From NCBI RefSeq assembly GCF_009497895.1, contig NZ_CP033116.1, positions 1,426,001-1,490,000 on the forward strand: a stretch of DNA of 64,000 nucleotides, given 5' to 3'. The stretch is from Halopseudomonas pelagia (lineage in GTDB: Bacteria; Pseudomonadota; Gammaproteobacteria; Pseudomonadales; Pseudomonadaceae). Each line of letters starts with the position of its first letter. Position 1 is the first letter of the stretch. The notes below the pieces were generated by a model that worked only from the letters and a program-made list of their open reading frames with translations, was not told the origin of the DNA and ran no database searches. This document shows positions 9,389 to 18,376 of the stretch, one piece after another. The position numbers were made by a program, and so were the translations under genes.

Positions 9389-9874
9389 ATGCCATCTTTT
9401 GACGTGGTCTCCGAACTAGACAAGCATGAAGTGACCAACGCGGTCGATAACGCGATGAAAGACCTTGAGCGTCGCTATGACTTGCGCGGCAAGGGGCATT
9501 TCGAGTTCAAAGACAAGGAACAGACGGTCCATATGACCGGCGATGCCGAGTTCCAACTGGAACAGATGCTCGAAATTCTCAAGCTCAGTCTGGTCAAGCG
9601 CAAGATAGATATCCAGTGTCTGGAAATCAAACCGGCCTTTGCATCAGGCAAGCAGGTCAAGCAGGATGTTGTATTGAAAGAAGGGATCGACAAGGAACTT
9701 GCGAAGAAGATCGTTTCTTTGATCAAGGATTCCAAGGCCAAGGTACAGGCCGCCATTCAGGGTGAGCAGGTCCGGGTAACCGGCAAGAAGCGTGACGATT
9801 TGCAGGAAGTCATGGCGGTATTACGTGGTGCTGAATTGGACATGCCACTGCAGTTCAATAATTTTCGCGATTGA
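9389..9874 (+). CDS. yajQ: YajQ family cyclic-di-GMP/nucleotide-binding protein
   Basis: A 161-residue cytoplasmic protein of two ferredoxin-like halves; homologues bind nucleotides and, in Xanthomonas and Pseudomonas, c-di-GMP. The N-terminus [20 protein letters not shown] and the central [19 protein letters not shown] are family hallmarks. GAGG precedes the start by a suitable distance. The gene lies 19 bases before mscS on the same strand, so an operon is likely. The 104-base gap to the divergent regulator gene must contain both promoters. Confidence 0.95.
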   Translation: MPSFDVVSELDKHEVTNAVDNAMKDLERRYDLRGKGHFEFKDKEQTVHMTGDAEFQLEQMLEILKLSLVKRKIDIQCLEIKPAFASGKQVKQDVVLKEGIDKELAKKIVSLIKDSKAKVQAAIQGEQVRVTGKKRDDLQEVMAVLRGAELDMPLQFNNFRD

Positions 9875-9893
9875 TATACAAGAGGTTTAGCGC

Positions 9894-10757
9894 ATGGATG
9901 AGGTGATGGTGCAGTTGGAGGGATTGTCGGAAGCCTGGTTGCCTTTAGTACTGCAATACGGTAGTCAGGTGTTGTTGGCACTGGTGACCTTTGCCATTGG
10001 CTGGTGGGTTGTCGGGCGCATTACCTCCGGGGTTCATGTGCTGCTGGAAAAGCGCAATGTGGACCGCACTCTGCACAGCTTTATCGGCACTCTGGTAGGC
10101 GTCGGCCTGAAGATTCTGCTGGTGATCAGCGTCGCCGGCATGATTGGTATCGAGACCACCTCGTTCATCGCCTTGATCGGTGCGGCCGGTCTGGCTGTGG
10201 GTCTGGCGCTGCAGGGCAGCCTGGCTAACTTTGCTGGCGGCATGCTGATTCTTATCCTCCGGCCGTTCAAGGCAGGCGAGTACATCGAAGCCCAAGGCAT
10301 TGGTGGCACCGTTGATAGCATCCAGATCTTTTTCACCATACTCAAGACCCCTGACAACAAGACCATCGTGGTGCCTAACGGCAGCCTGTCCAATGGCAAT
10401 ATCATCAACTACTCGCGTCAGCCGACCCGCCGTGTGGATATCAATATCGGCATCGATTATGGCGATGATGTAAGACAAGCCAGACGCATTCTGCTTGGCC
10501 TGGCCGAGGCCGACGAGCGGGTGTTTACCGACCCGGCACCGGTGGTCTGGTTGACCGGTCTGGGTGAGAGCTCAGTCGACCTGTCGCTGCGCATGTGGAC
10601 CAAGACTGATGACTTCTGGGGTGTATTCTGGGAGCTTCAGGAGCTGGCCAAGGAAGAATTCGACAAGGCCGGCATTTCCATTCCTTTCCCCCAGCGCACG
10701 CTGCATATGGTGGCAGACCCGGCACCGCGGGAAGCCGAGAAGCAACCCCAGACCTGA
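9894..10757 (+). CDS. Mechanosensitive ion channel, MscS family
   Basis: Inner-membrane tension-gated channel that releases solutes on osmotic downshock. The 287-residue protein is close in size to E. coli MscS. Three membrane helices lie in the first 110 residues. The pore-lining TM3 is seen as AAGLAVGLALQGSLANFAGG, followed by the beta domain (GEYIEAQGIGGTVDSI) and PNGSLSNGNIINYSR. The alpha/beta C-terminal domain is complete. It is probably co-transcribed with yajQ, and a strong hairpin terminator follows. Confidence 0.93.
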   Translation: MDEVMVQLEGLSEAWLPLVLQYGSQVLLALVTFAIGWWVVGRITSGVHVLLEKRNVDRTLHSFIGTLVGVGLKILLVISVAGMIGIETTSFIALIGAAGLAVGLALQGSLANFAGGMLILILRPFKAGEYIEAQGIGGTVDSIQIFFTILKTPDNKTIVVPNGSLSNGNIINYSRQPTRRVDINIGIDYGDDVRQARRILLGLAEADERVFTDPAPVVWLTGLGESSVDLSLRMWTKTDDFWGVFWELQELAKEEFDKAGISIPFPQRTLHMVADPAPREAEKQPQT

Positions 10758-10776
10758 TCCTCGCACGCAGTTGAAG

Positions 10777-10802
10777 AAGGCCCGGCATATGCCGGGCCTT
10801 TT
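10777..10802 (+). terminator. Rho-independent terminator after mscS
   Basis: An AAGGCCCGGC/GCCGGGCCTT stem with a four-base ATAT loop, running into TTTTC, ends the yajQ-mscS unit. It could work on both strands because A residues precede it. Confidence 0.8.
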
Positions 10803-10846
10803 CGTTCGTGGGGTTGAGAGATATGGGCGTTGGATAACGCGCCGGA

Positions 10847-12253
10847 TCAGTCGATACCCGGGCGCCGCAGGCGGTCCGGATGCGCCATCCGCAGCAACAT
10901 GAACGCCAGCACAATGGCCGGTAGCCCGGTCAGTGCCGTCAGCATGAAAAAGCCGATCCAGCCTACGTTGGCGGCGAGCAAACCGGTAAAGCCTGCGGCA
11001 AACTGGCCGGGCAGAGTCATCAGTGAGCTGAACAGCGCATATTGCGTCGCGGTATAGGCGGTATTGGTCAGGCTCGACAGGTAAGCAATGAACACCGAGA
11101 TGGCCAACCCGCCGGTGATATTGTCGGCGATGATGGCGACGATCAGGCCGTAGTCCTGCGGGCCGATGTAGGCCAGCCAGGCGAATGCAAGGTTGGTGAG
11201 CGGCGCCATAAAGGCTGTAGCGAGCAGAATCGGCGCGATGCCGAAACGCGCGACCAGCACCCCGCCCATGGCAGCGCCAAACAAGGTCATGCCGAGCCCG
11301 AAAGCCGCCGCAATATTGGCAATCTGTGCCTTGCTGAAGCCCAGATCCAGGTAGAAGGGGTTAGCCATCACGCCCATAAAGATGTCGCTGATGCGGAAGG
11401 TGGCAATAAACGCCAGAATAACCAGAGCCGCCTTGCCATAGCGCTGAAAGAACTCGGCGAAGGGGCAGACCATCGCGCCGATAAACCAGGCCGTCAGGCT
11501 GCGGCGCCATCCCGCGTGGCTGGTATGCGCCAGATACTGGCTGACGCGTTCCTCGAACAGCGCGGTGGATTGGGTCACCTGCACCTTGGGTTCAGCGATC
11601 ATAAAGGTGGTGATGAAACCGACCCCCATCAGCACCGCCATTACCGCGTAAGCGGTGCTCCAGTTTTCCAGCGACGCCAGGTGCAGAGCGCCTGCCCCGG
11701 CGGCGAGAATGGCTACGCGGTAACCGGTGACGTAGGTAGCGGCCATCGCGCCTTGCCGGTGTTTGGCTTCGGCCTCGACCCGATAAGCGTCTATCGCCAC
11801 ATCCTGGGAGGCCGAACCAAAAGCAGCCAGCACCGCCCAGAGCGCTACCAATCCCAGATTTTCCCGGGGATCGGTAAAGGCCATGCCCAGCAGGGCGATC
11901 GCGATCACAACCTGCGCCAGCAGCATCCAGGAGCGTCGACGCCCCAGCCAACGGCTCAGCAGCGGGATGGGTGCGCGGTCGATCAAGGGTGCCCAGAGCA
12001 CCTTGATCGAATGGGCAATCCCCACCCAGCTCAAAAAACCGATGGCGGTCAGCTCCACGCCAAGATCACGTAGCCAGGCGCTGAAAGTGCCGCCTACCAG
12101 CAGCAACGGCAAGCCGGCGGAGAATCCCAGAAACAGCATGCCGATAACACGCGGGTTGAGATAAACGCGTAAACCTTCACGTTCGGACGCTTGAACCGGA
12201 GTCTGGGATAGGTTCGACGAGGATGCGTGCTCGGCGGGCTGATTCTCGTTCAT
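10847..12253 (-). CDS. ampG: AmpG family muropeptide MFS transporter
   Basis: Inner-membrane permease that imports GlcNAc-anhydroMurNAc peptides into the cytoplasm, where AmpD acts on them. The 468-residue protein has a 30-residue hydrophilic N-terminus, then about 12 membrane segments. Conserved AmpG signatures include FLGFSAGLPLLLVGGTFSAW, an IKVLWAPLIDR motif, GRRRSW, and FGSASQDVAIDAYRVE. It is shorter than the 594-residue AmpG of P. aeruginosa but lies in the same order after yajQ-mscS, which favours AmpG over the AmpP paralogue. The GC-rich antisense strand gives long but unreal open frames. Confidence 0.88.
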   Translation of the reverse strand: MNENQPAEHASSSNLSQTPVQASEREGLRVYLNPRVIGMLFLGFSAGLPLLLVGGTFSAWLRDLGVELTAIGFLSWVGIAHSIKVLWAPLIDRAPIPLLSRWLGRRRSWMLLAQVVIAIALLGMAFTDPRENLGLVALWAVLAAFGSASQDVAIDAYRVEAEAKHRQGAMAATYVTGYRVAILAAGAGALHLASLENWSTAYAVMAVLMGVGFITTFMIAEPKVQVTQSTALFEERVSQYLAHTSHAGWRRSLTAWFIGAMVCPFAEFFQRYGKAALVILAFIATFRISDIFMGVMANPFYLDLGFSKAQIANIAAAFGLGMTLFGAAMGGVLVARFGIAPILLATAFMAPLTNLAFAWLAYIGPQDYGLIVAIIADNITGGLAISVFIAYLSSLTNTAYTATQYALFSSLMTLPGQFAAGFTGLLAANVGWIGFFMLTALTGLPAIVLAFMLLRMAHPDRLRRPGID

Positions 12254-12272
12254 GCTGCTCCTGTAAAATTGG

Positions 12273-12605
12273 TCAATCCGGCCACCCGAACCTTTTCATG
12301 TCCACACGGCGATTGTTGATGATGACACCTTCCGCCATCAGGCGTTGATATTGTTCCTGCCCCGAGGGACTGTCGGCGGAGAGCGACAATTGCCCAACAC
12401 TATTGAGCACCCGGTGCCACGGAAGCTCGGTGTCGGCTGGCAACTGACCGAGCCAGCGGCCAGCGAGCCTGGCACCGCGCCCCATGCCCGCCAACTTCGC
12501 CAGCTGGCCATAGCTGGTCACTCTGCCGGGGGGGATGCTCGCCAACACCTGCCAGAAAACCTCGCGTGTAGCGAGCTTGACCTCTGGTATTCGTTTCTCA
12601 GACAT
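12273..12605 (-). CDS. Alkyltransferase-like protein (ATL, YbaZ-type)
   Basis: A 110-residue DNA-binding protein homologous to the C-terminal domain of O6-methylguanine-DNA methyltransferase. Where the methyltransferase has the acceptor cysteine in PCHRV, this protein has W63 (LPWHRV). That is the mark of alkyltransferase-like proteins, which bind O6-alkylguanine without repairing it and hand the lesion to nucleotide excision repair. The helix-turn-helix and Arg finger region (GMGRGARLAGR) is intact. The start is ATG 12605; a much longer frame upstream only reads antisense through the DUF481 gene. It is divergent from that gene with a 48-base gap. Confidence 0.92.
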   Translation of the reverse strand: MSEKRIPEVKLATREVFWQVLASIPPGRVTSYGQLAKLAGMGRGARLAGRWLGQLPADTELPWHRVLNSVGQLSLSADSPSGQEQYQRLMAEGVIINNRRVDMKRFGWPD

Positions 12606-12653
12606 GGATAATGTCGCCTTTGTTGTCCAGCCCCTAGTCAAAGGTTTTTTCCG

Positions 12654-13667
12654 ATGTATTGTTTCCGTTTGATTCCCGTTATGGTCGCTTCGCTGTGCCT
12701 GTCCGCCAACGCCCTGGCAGATACTCTTTGGCTCAAGAACGGTGATCGTATCACTGGCACGATCGAGTTGCTCGAAGGCGGCAAGCTGATCATGAAGACC
12801 GCCATGGCTGGCAACCTCAATGTCGATGTGAAGAATATCAAGACATTCGAATCCGATAACCCATTGCTGATCAAGTCGGTGGGCGAGGCTGAGCGGGCTC
12901 TGGCGGTAACGGCCGCAGAAGAGGGCGCGATCATGGTCGTCAACGGTGAGCCGGAACCGGTCAGGATGGAGATCAGCTCTATTGAGCAGATGCTTGAGCC
13001 GCAGCCGCTGATCGAAGACTGGGTGTGGGAGGGCAACGCCACGGCTGCGCTGGATATCAAGGACACGGATACCGAGCAACGTGACCTGGATATGGCTTTT
13101 GACACGCGCGCCCGTCACGGTGACTGGCGCCATGTGCTGGGTGGCGAGTTCGAGCGCGATTACCGTGACGATGTGAAAAGCCGCCATCTTTGGCAGACCG
13201 ATTATGATCTGAGCTGGTTTTTCGACGAACAATGGTTCTGGCAGACCAGCGCCAGCTATCAGCGCGATCATGTCAGTGAAGTAAAACGCCGCAAACAGTT
13301 GGGTATGGGCCCTGGCTACGAGTGGTGGAATAACGCATTGGGCCGCTTCGAAACCTCGACACGGATCGACCATGTACGCCTGGAGAATCGTGACGGTACC
13401 GAAGACATATTCAACGCCCTGGGCGTCGAATGGGATCTGCGTCGCTTTATCTACGGCAAGCGCTTCGAATTCCTGCATAACGCTGAAACGCTGTTTCCGG
13501 ATGATCCATCAATCAATTTCGTAGTGGATGCGGAGGTCGGAGTGCGCTACCTGCTGAACAGCTGGGCATCGCTGAGCCTCTTGGCCGAGTGGGACTATCT
13601 GGATGGCAACAACGATCAGAGCATCAACGACAAGCGCTATCGCTTTGGTCTAGGGGTTAGTTGGTAA
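12654..13667 (+). CDS. DUF481 family outer-membrane beta-barrel-like protein
   Basis: An exported protein of 337 residues. A signal peptide of about 22 residues ends SLCLSANALA. The mature protein begins with an Sm-like block (DTLWLKNGDRITGTIELLEGG) seen at the start of many DUF481 proteins. The rest is made of alternating aromatic-rich strands (QTDYDLSWFFDEQWFWQTSA) and ends in the aromatic GLGVSW, consistent with a small beta-barrel in the outer membrane. No function is established for the family. An 11-bp perfect hairpin follows the gene. Confidence 0.85.
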   Translation: MYCFRLIPVMVASLCLSANALADTLWLKNGDRITGTIELLEGGKLIMKTAMAGNLNVDVKNIKTFESDNPLLIKSVGEAERALAVTAAEEGAIMVVNGEPEPVRMEISSIEQMLEPQPLIEDWVWEGNATAALDIKDTDTEQRDLDMAFDTRARHGDWRHVLGGEFERDYRDDVKSRHLWQTDYDLSWFFDEQWFWQTSASYQRDHVSEVKRRKQLGMGPGYEWWNNALGRFETSTRIDHVRLENRDGTEDIFNALGVEWDLRRFIYGKRFEFLHNAETLFPDDPSINFVVDAEVGVRYLLNSWASLSLLAEWDYLDGNNDQSINDKRYRFGLGVSW

Positions 13668-13698
13668 GTTAGCTGCTAAGCAGTTTGGGAAAACAACG

Positions 13699-13725
13699 GG
13701 TAAGAAGGCGCCAGGCCTTCTTACC
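13699..13725. terminator. Bidirectional hairpin between convergent genes
   Basis: A perfect 11-bp stem, GGTAAGAAGGC and its complement, around a 5-base loop lies between the converging DUF481 and SDR genes. There is no long T-run, so termination is likely from position and stem strength rather than certain. Confidence 0.6.
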
Positions 13726-13745
13726 ACGCTGGCTAGTGCAGTAGC

Positions 13746-14504
13746 TCAGAGACGAATGCCGCCGTCCAGTTCCAGAATCCGACCAGTGTAATAGTCGTTT
13801 TCAAACAGATAAGCAGCCGAATGAGCGATCTCTTCTGGCTTGCCCATACGTTTCAGCGGAATACCCGAGGTCATTTTTTCCAGCGCCTCGGGCTTCATTC
13901 CGGCCGTCATTTCCGTTTCGATAAAGCCTGGGGCAATTCCCGCTACGCGAATGCCGTGGCGTGCCAGCTCCTTGCCCCACACTACGGTCATTGCGGCAAC
14001 GCCAGCCTTGGCTGCCGAGTAGTTGGACTGACCGATGTTGCCGGCGCGAGAAATCGAGGAAATATTGATGATCAGGCCTTTGTTCCCCAGCTCGATCATT
14101 TTCGCTGCGACTTCACGGGTGCCCAGGAACACGCCGGTCAGATTGACATCGATCACCGATTGCCACTGCGCCAGGCTCATTTTCTGTATCTGGCCATCTT
14201 TGGCCTTGACCAGCAGCCCGTCACGCAAGATCCCGGCATTGTTGATCAAGCCGTTGATCGCGCCGAAGTCCTCGGCGACCTGGCTGACCATGCTTTCTAC
14301 CTGCTCCTCATTGGCGACGTTGCAGATATACGAGCGGGCATCACCACCAGCGCTTTTGCACGCCGCGACGGCTTCGTCCAGGCGTTCCTGGTTGAGGTCG
14401 ACTAGGGCCAGTCTGGCGCCTTTGCCTGCCAGGTATTCGGCCATGGAGCGCCCCAGGCCCTGACCGCCGCCGGTAATGATGATCACACTGTCTTTTACTT
14501 GCAT
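13746..14504 (-). CDS. Short-chain dehydrogenase/reductase (FabG-like)
   Basis: A 252-residue cytosolic NAD(P)-dependent oxidoreductase of the classical SDR type. The nucleotide loop is [10 protein letters not shown] (residues 11-20), the NNAG motif lies at 88-91, and the catalytic triad is S150, Y162 and K166 ([10 protein letters not shown]). The start is ATG 14504, with GAGGAGT eight bases upstream; a 16-codon upstream extension has no signal. It resembles 3-oxoacyl-ACP reductases but is not in a fatty-acid operon, so the substrate is unknown. Its position beside fxsA-groESL matches P. aeruginosa. Confidence 0.88.
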   Translation of the reverse strand: MQVKDSVIIITGGGQGLGRSMAEYLAGKGARLALVDLNQERLDEAVAACKSAGGDARSYICNVANEEQVESMVSQVAEDFGAINGLINNAGILRDGLLVKAKDGQIQKMSLAQWQSVIDVNLTGVFLGTREVAAKMIELGNKGLIINISSISRAGNIGQSNYSAAKAGVAAMTVVWGKELARHGIRVAGIAPGFIETEMTAGMKPEALEKMTSGIPLKRMGKPEEIAHSAAYLFENDYYTGRILELDGGIRL

Positions 14505-14736
14505 GCTTGGCACTCCTCGAAGCCAATGGGAAAAATAATCCGGCGCAAGCATGCCCGAGTCATGCGCATTTTAGAATACCCGGTAAGCCGTTCTGGTCAT
14601 TTTTTGAGCGCAAGTCTTGAGCCGAGCCGTGAAACCAACCCTGAACCTTAATCAAAGCTGAAGACCGACAGGATGGGTTGAAACCGAACCATGTCGGACC
14701 CATATATTAAATTCAAACTTATTATCCGAGGTTTTC

Positions 14737-15186
14737 ATGCCTTTCATTCGCTTGCTGTTACTAGCCATCCCGTTCATTGAACTGGCTGGTTTGATTATTC
14801 TGGGGCAGGCCATTGGCGTTGGCTTAACGCTGTTATGGGTGCTCGGTACCATCGTGGTTGGGGTTCTGGTGATCAAGAGCCAGGGCTGGGTGATGGTCCA
14901 GCGTCTGCAAACGCAGATGTCGCAGACCGGCTCGCCGCTGATCGTGCTCAAGTCCGGCATGTGGGGCGTGCTGGCGGGTGTCTTGTTGGTTATTCCCGGC
15001 GTGTTGACTGATGCCGCCGCGTTGGTTTGCCTGGTCCTGGCCTGGCGCCACCGCGGCCAGCCGCTTCCTGGTGAGCCTGGCGGCCCCAAGGCCTGGACGC
15101 GCGATGGCCACACCGTCATCGAAGGCGAGTGGAAACCGGGTGACGAGGCCGCTCCCCAGCGTGACAAACACATCGACCAACAGTGA
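14737..15186 (+). CDS. fxsA: FxsA family membrane protein
   Basis: A 149-residue inner-membrane protein. In E. coli overproduction of FxsA relieves exclusion of phage T7 by the F plasmid. Hydrophobic segments at about 5-25, 28-48 and 72-98 are separated by a short basic loop; the C-terminal 45 residues are polar and cytoplasmic-looking. A GAGG ribosome site precedes the ATG. It lies directly upstream of groESL, an association common in gamma-proteobacteria, but the groESL heat-shock promoter follows its stop so the chaperonin genes do not depend on it. Confidence 0.9.
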   Translation: MPFIRLLLLAIPFIELAGLIILGQAIGVGLTLLWVLGTIVVGVLVIKSQGWVMVQRLQTQMSQTGSPLIVLKSGMWGVLAGVLLVIPGVLTDAAALVCLVLAWRHRGQPLPGEPGGPKAWTRDGHTVIEGEWKPGDEAAPQRDKHIDQQ

Positions 15187-15204
15187 AAAAATTTTCGGGG
15201 TTCC

Positions 15205-15233
15205 CTTGAAATTGCCGTTCAGGGCCCCATTAA
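15205..15233 (+). promoter_or_regulatory. Sigma-32 heat-shock promoter of groESL
   Basis: A CTTGAAA box at 15205-15211, a 13-base spacer and CCCCATTA from 15225 match the sigma-32 (RpoH) consensus closely. It lies about 145 bases upstream of groES, giving a long leader. No CIRCE inverted repeat was seen, so control by RpoH rather than HrcA is expected. Confidence 0.85.
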
Positions 15234-15380
15234 CGCAACACCAGTTTTGACAAGCGCCCGTTTCGGGAGCTGAACGGAACAGTGACGTTGCCTACGGCGC
15301 GTCCTTCGGGTCGCAAGACCCTGATTTAACTTGAAACCCCGGCTTGCCGGTATTCACATCACATTGGGAGACTCACAACG

Positions 15381-15674
15381 ATGAAAATTCGTCCGTTACA
15401 CGACCGCGTAGTCGTTCGTCGCAGCGAAGAAGAAACAAAAACCGCTGGTGGTATCGTTCTGCCTGGCTCAGCCGCAGAAAAGCCGAACACCGGGGTAGTG
15501 GTAGCCGTGGGTACCGGCCGTTTGCTGGACAACGGTGAAGTGCGTGCGCTGGCTGTGAAAGAGGGTGACAAAGTCGTATTTGGCCCTTATTCCGGCAGCA
15601 GCAGCATCAAGATTGACGGCGAAGATCTGCTGATCATGAGCGAGTCCGAAATTTACGGCGTGCTGGAATCCTGA
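15381..15674 (+). CDS. groES: Co-chaperonin GroES
   Basis: The 97-residue subunit of the heptameric lid that caps GroEL during protein folding in the cytoplasm. The sequence begins [14 protein letters not shown] and contains the mobile loop ([15 protein letters not shown], residues about 17-32) that contacts GroEL. GGGAG precedes the start. groEL follows after 51 bases in the same heat-shock operon. Confidence 0.98.
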   Translation: MKIRPLHDRVVVRRSEEETKTAGGIVLPGSAAEKPNTGVVVAVGTGRLLDNGEVRALAVKEGDKVVFGPYSGSSSIKIDGEDLLIMSESEIYGVLES

Positions 15675-15713
15675 TTACAGGCATTACCCGCACTCTCTGT
15701 ATGAACTGATTAA

Positions 15714-17369
<1,656 letters not shown>

Positions 17370-17386
17370 TTGCAGTCCCTGTAACC

Positions 17387-17422
17387 AAAAGCCCGGCCTC
17401 GCAAGAGGTCGGGCTTTTTTAT
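17387..17422 (+). terminator. Rho-independent terminator of groESL
   Basis: An AGCCCGGCCTC/GAGGTCGGGCT stem with a short GCAA loop is followed by six T residues. It ends the groESL operon. Confidence 0.9.
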
Positions 17423-17473
17423 TGCCTGTCTGTTCTGTTTCAGCGGATAAAGCGATTATGAACAAGAGCTCCG

Positions 17474-17491
17474 TGTAAGCGTTTTCCTACA
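17474..17491 (+). promoter_or_regulatory. GacA upstream activating sequence of rsmZ
   Basis: The 18-bp element TGTAAG-N6-CCTACA differs by one base from the TGTAAGN6CTTACA GacA box. It lies about 160 bp before the likely rsmZ start, with AT-rich DNA between, the same layout as known GacA-dependent rsm promoters. Confidence 0.85.
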
Positions 17492-17618
17492 GCTCGCGTA
17501 AGCTATATCGGCAATGTGCTGTGCGTGGAATGGCAATTGGCCCTGTTTTTATAGTTAACCTGTTGTTTTAAAAAGGTGTCATCTTTTTTACGATTAGTTC
17601 CCCTCAGTTTCGCGGGGC

Positions 17619-17646
17619 TTGTGCGGGAAACGTAACCAGATATTAT
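17619..17646 (+). promoter_or_regulatory. Putative core promoter of rsmZ
   Basis: TTGTGC at 17619-17624 and TATTAT at 17641-17646 are separated by 16 bases and fit a sigma-70 promoter. Transcription would begin near 17652. Confidence 0.55.
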
Positions 17647-17651
17647 GTGTC

Positions 17652-17785
17652 TAAGCGTTAAGGAAAACGCCGTTCGGCAGGAAGCTGAACTCAGGGAGGG
17701 ATCAGGACGATAAAGTCAGGATGACTTGGACAAGGATGCCAAATAAGGAATGAAGAGTGGGCGGGCTATCCCGCCCCTTTTTTTG
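17652..17785 (+). ncRNA. rsmZ: Small regulatory RNA RsmZ
   Basis: A roughly 134-nt RNA of the Gac/Rsm cascade that sequesters the translational repressors RsmA/CsrA. Nine GGA motifs lie in about 100 bases, several in AGGA or GGGA contexts suited to hairpin loops, and the RNA ends in a GGGCGGG/CCCGCCC terminator with a T-run. A GacA box lies upstream. In Pseudomonas, rsmZ is next to and convergent with fdxA, exactly as here; this synteny plus the motif density identifies it. The 5' end is estimated from the -10 box. Unusually, groESL rather than rpoS lies on the other side. Confidence 0.9.
17758..17785 (+). terminator. Terminator of rsmZ
   Basis: GGGCGGG-CTAT-CCCGCCC followed by a run of seven T residues forms a classical intrinsic terminator at the 3' end of the RNA. 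Confidence 0.9.
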
Positions 17786-17894
17786 CCTGAAATTTATCGA
17801 TTTTCAAATGTATTGTCGCGCAGCATTAAACCATCTGCAATAAAAAGGCCGGCGCGTGGCCAGCCTCTCTATGAGCAAGTTCTTACCTGAACGC

Positions 17895-18218
17895 CTAGCG
17901 CTCCAGATATTGCAACTTGTCCGGGACACCATCCCATTCTTCGGCATCGCTCAGCGCTTCTTTCTTCTCGGCAATGTTCGGCCATACTTCCGCCAGTTCG
18001 GCGTTCAGCTCGGTGAATTCCTGCATGTCTTCCGGGACTTCGTCTTCCGAGAAGATAGCATTAGCGGGGCATTCCGGCTCGCAGAGCGCGCAGTCGATAC
18101 ATTCATCCGGGTGAATTACCAGGAAATTGGGGCCTTCATAAAAGCAGTCGACAGGGCAGACCTCAACGCAATCGGTGTACTTGCATTTGATGCAGTTGTC
18201 GGTAACAACAAAAGTCAT
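17895..18218 (-). CDS. fdxA: Seven-iron ferredoxin FdxA
   Basis: A 107-residue electron carrier with one [3Fe-4S] and one [4Fe-4S] cluster. Cysteines at 9, 17 and 50 fit the three-iron cluster and 21, 40, 43 and 46 the four-iron cluster (CVEVCPVDC and [11 protein letters not shown]). C12 and C25 are additional. The start is ATG 18218 with GGAG upstream; a 31-codon upstream extension is non-conserved. It is convergent with rsmZ and followed upstream by mutS on the same strand, the standard Pseudomonas arrangement. Confidence 0.96.
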   Translation of the reverse strand: MTFVVTDNCIKCKYTDCVEVCPVDCFYEGPNFLVIHPDECIDCALCEPECPANAIFSEDEVPEDMQEFTELNAELAEVWPNIAEKKEALSDAEEWDGVPDKLQYLER

Positions 18219-18376
18219 GGTCGGGTCTCCATCCGAATCAGGCGGTCGCAAATATGGCGCGAAATATGGCGCGTAGTCTAGCAGTTTTTCCAGGCCGGTA
18301 CAGGCTGGCATTAATAATTGCCGATGTTGTCGGCTGTTAGTAGTGGGTTAATGCAAATAGCTATTATTTACTGATA

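Noticed and set aside
11042..12073. 343-codon plus-strand frame inside ampG
   Set aside because: It is antisense to a well-conserved transporter, with composition rich in His, Gln and Arg typical of GC-rich shadow frames.
12273..13478. Long minus-strand frame upstream of the alkyltransferase-like gene
   Set aside because: The extra 291 codons run antisense to the DUF481 gene with its signal peptide and show no family pattern; the real start is ATG 12605.
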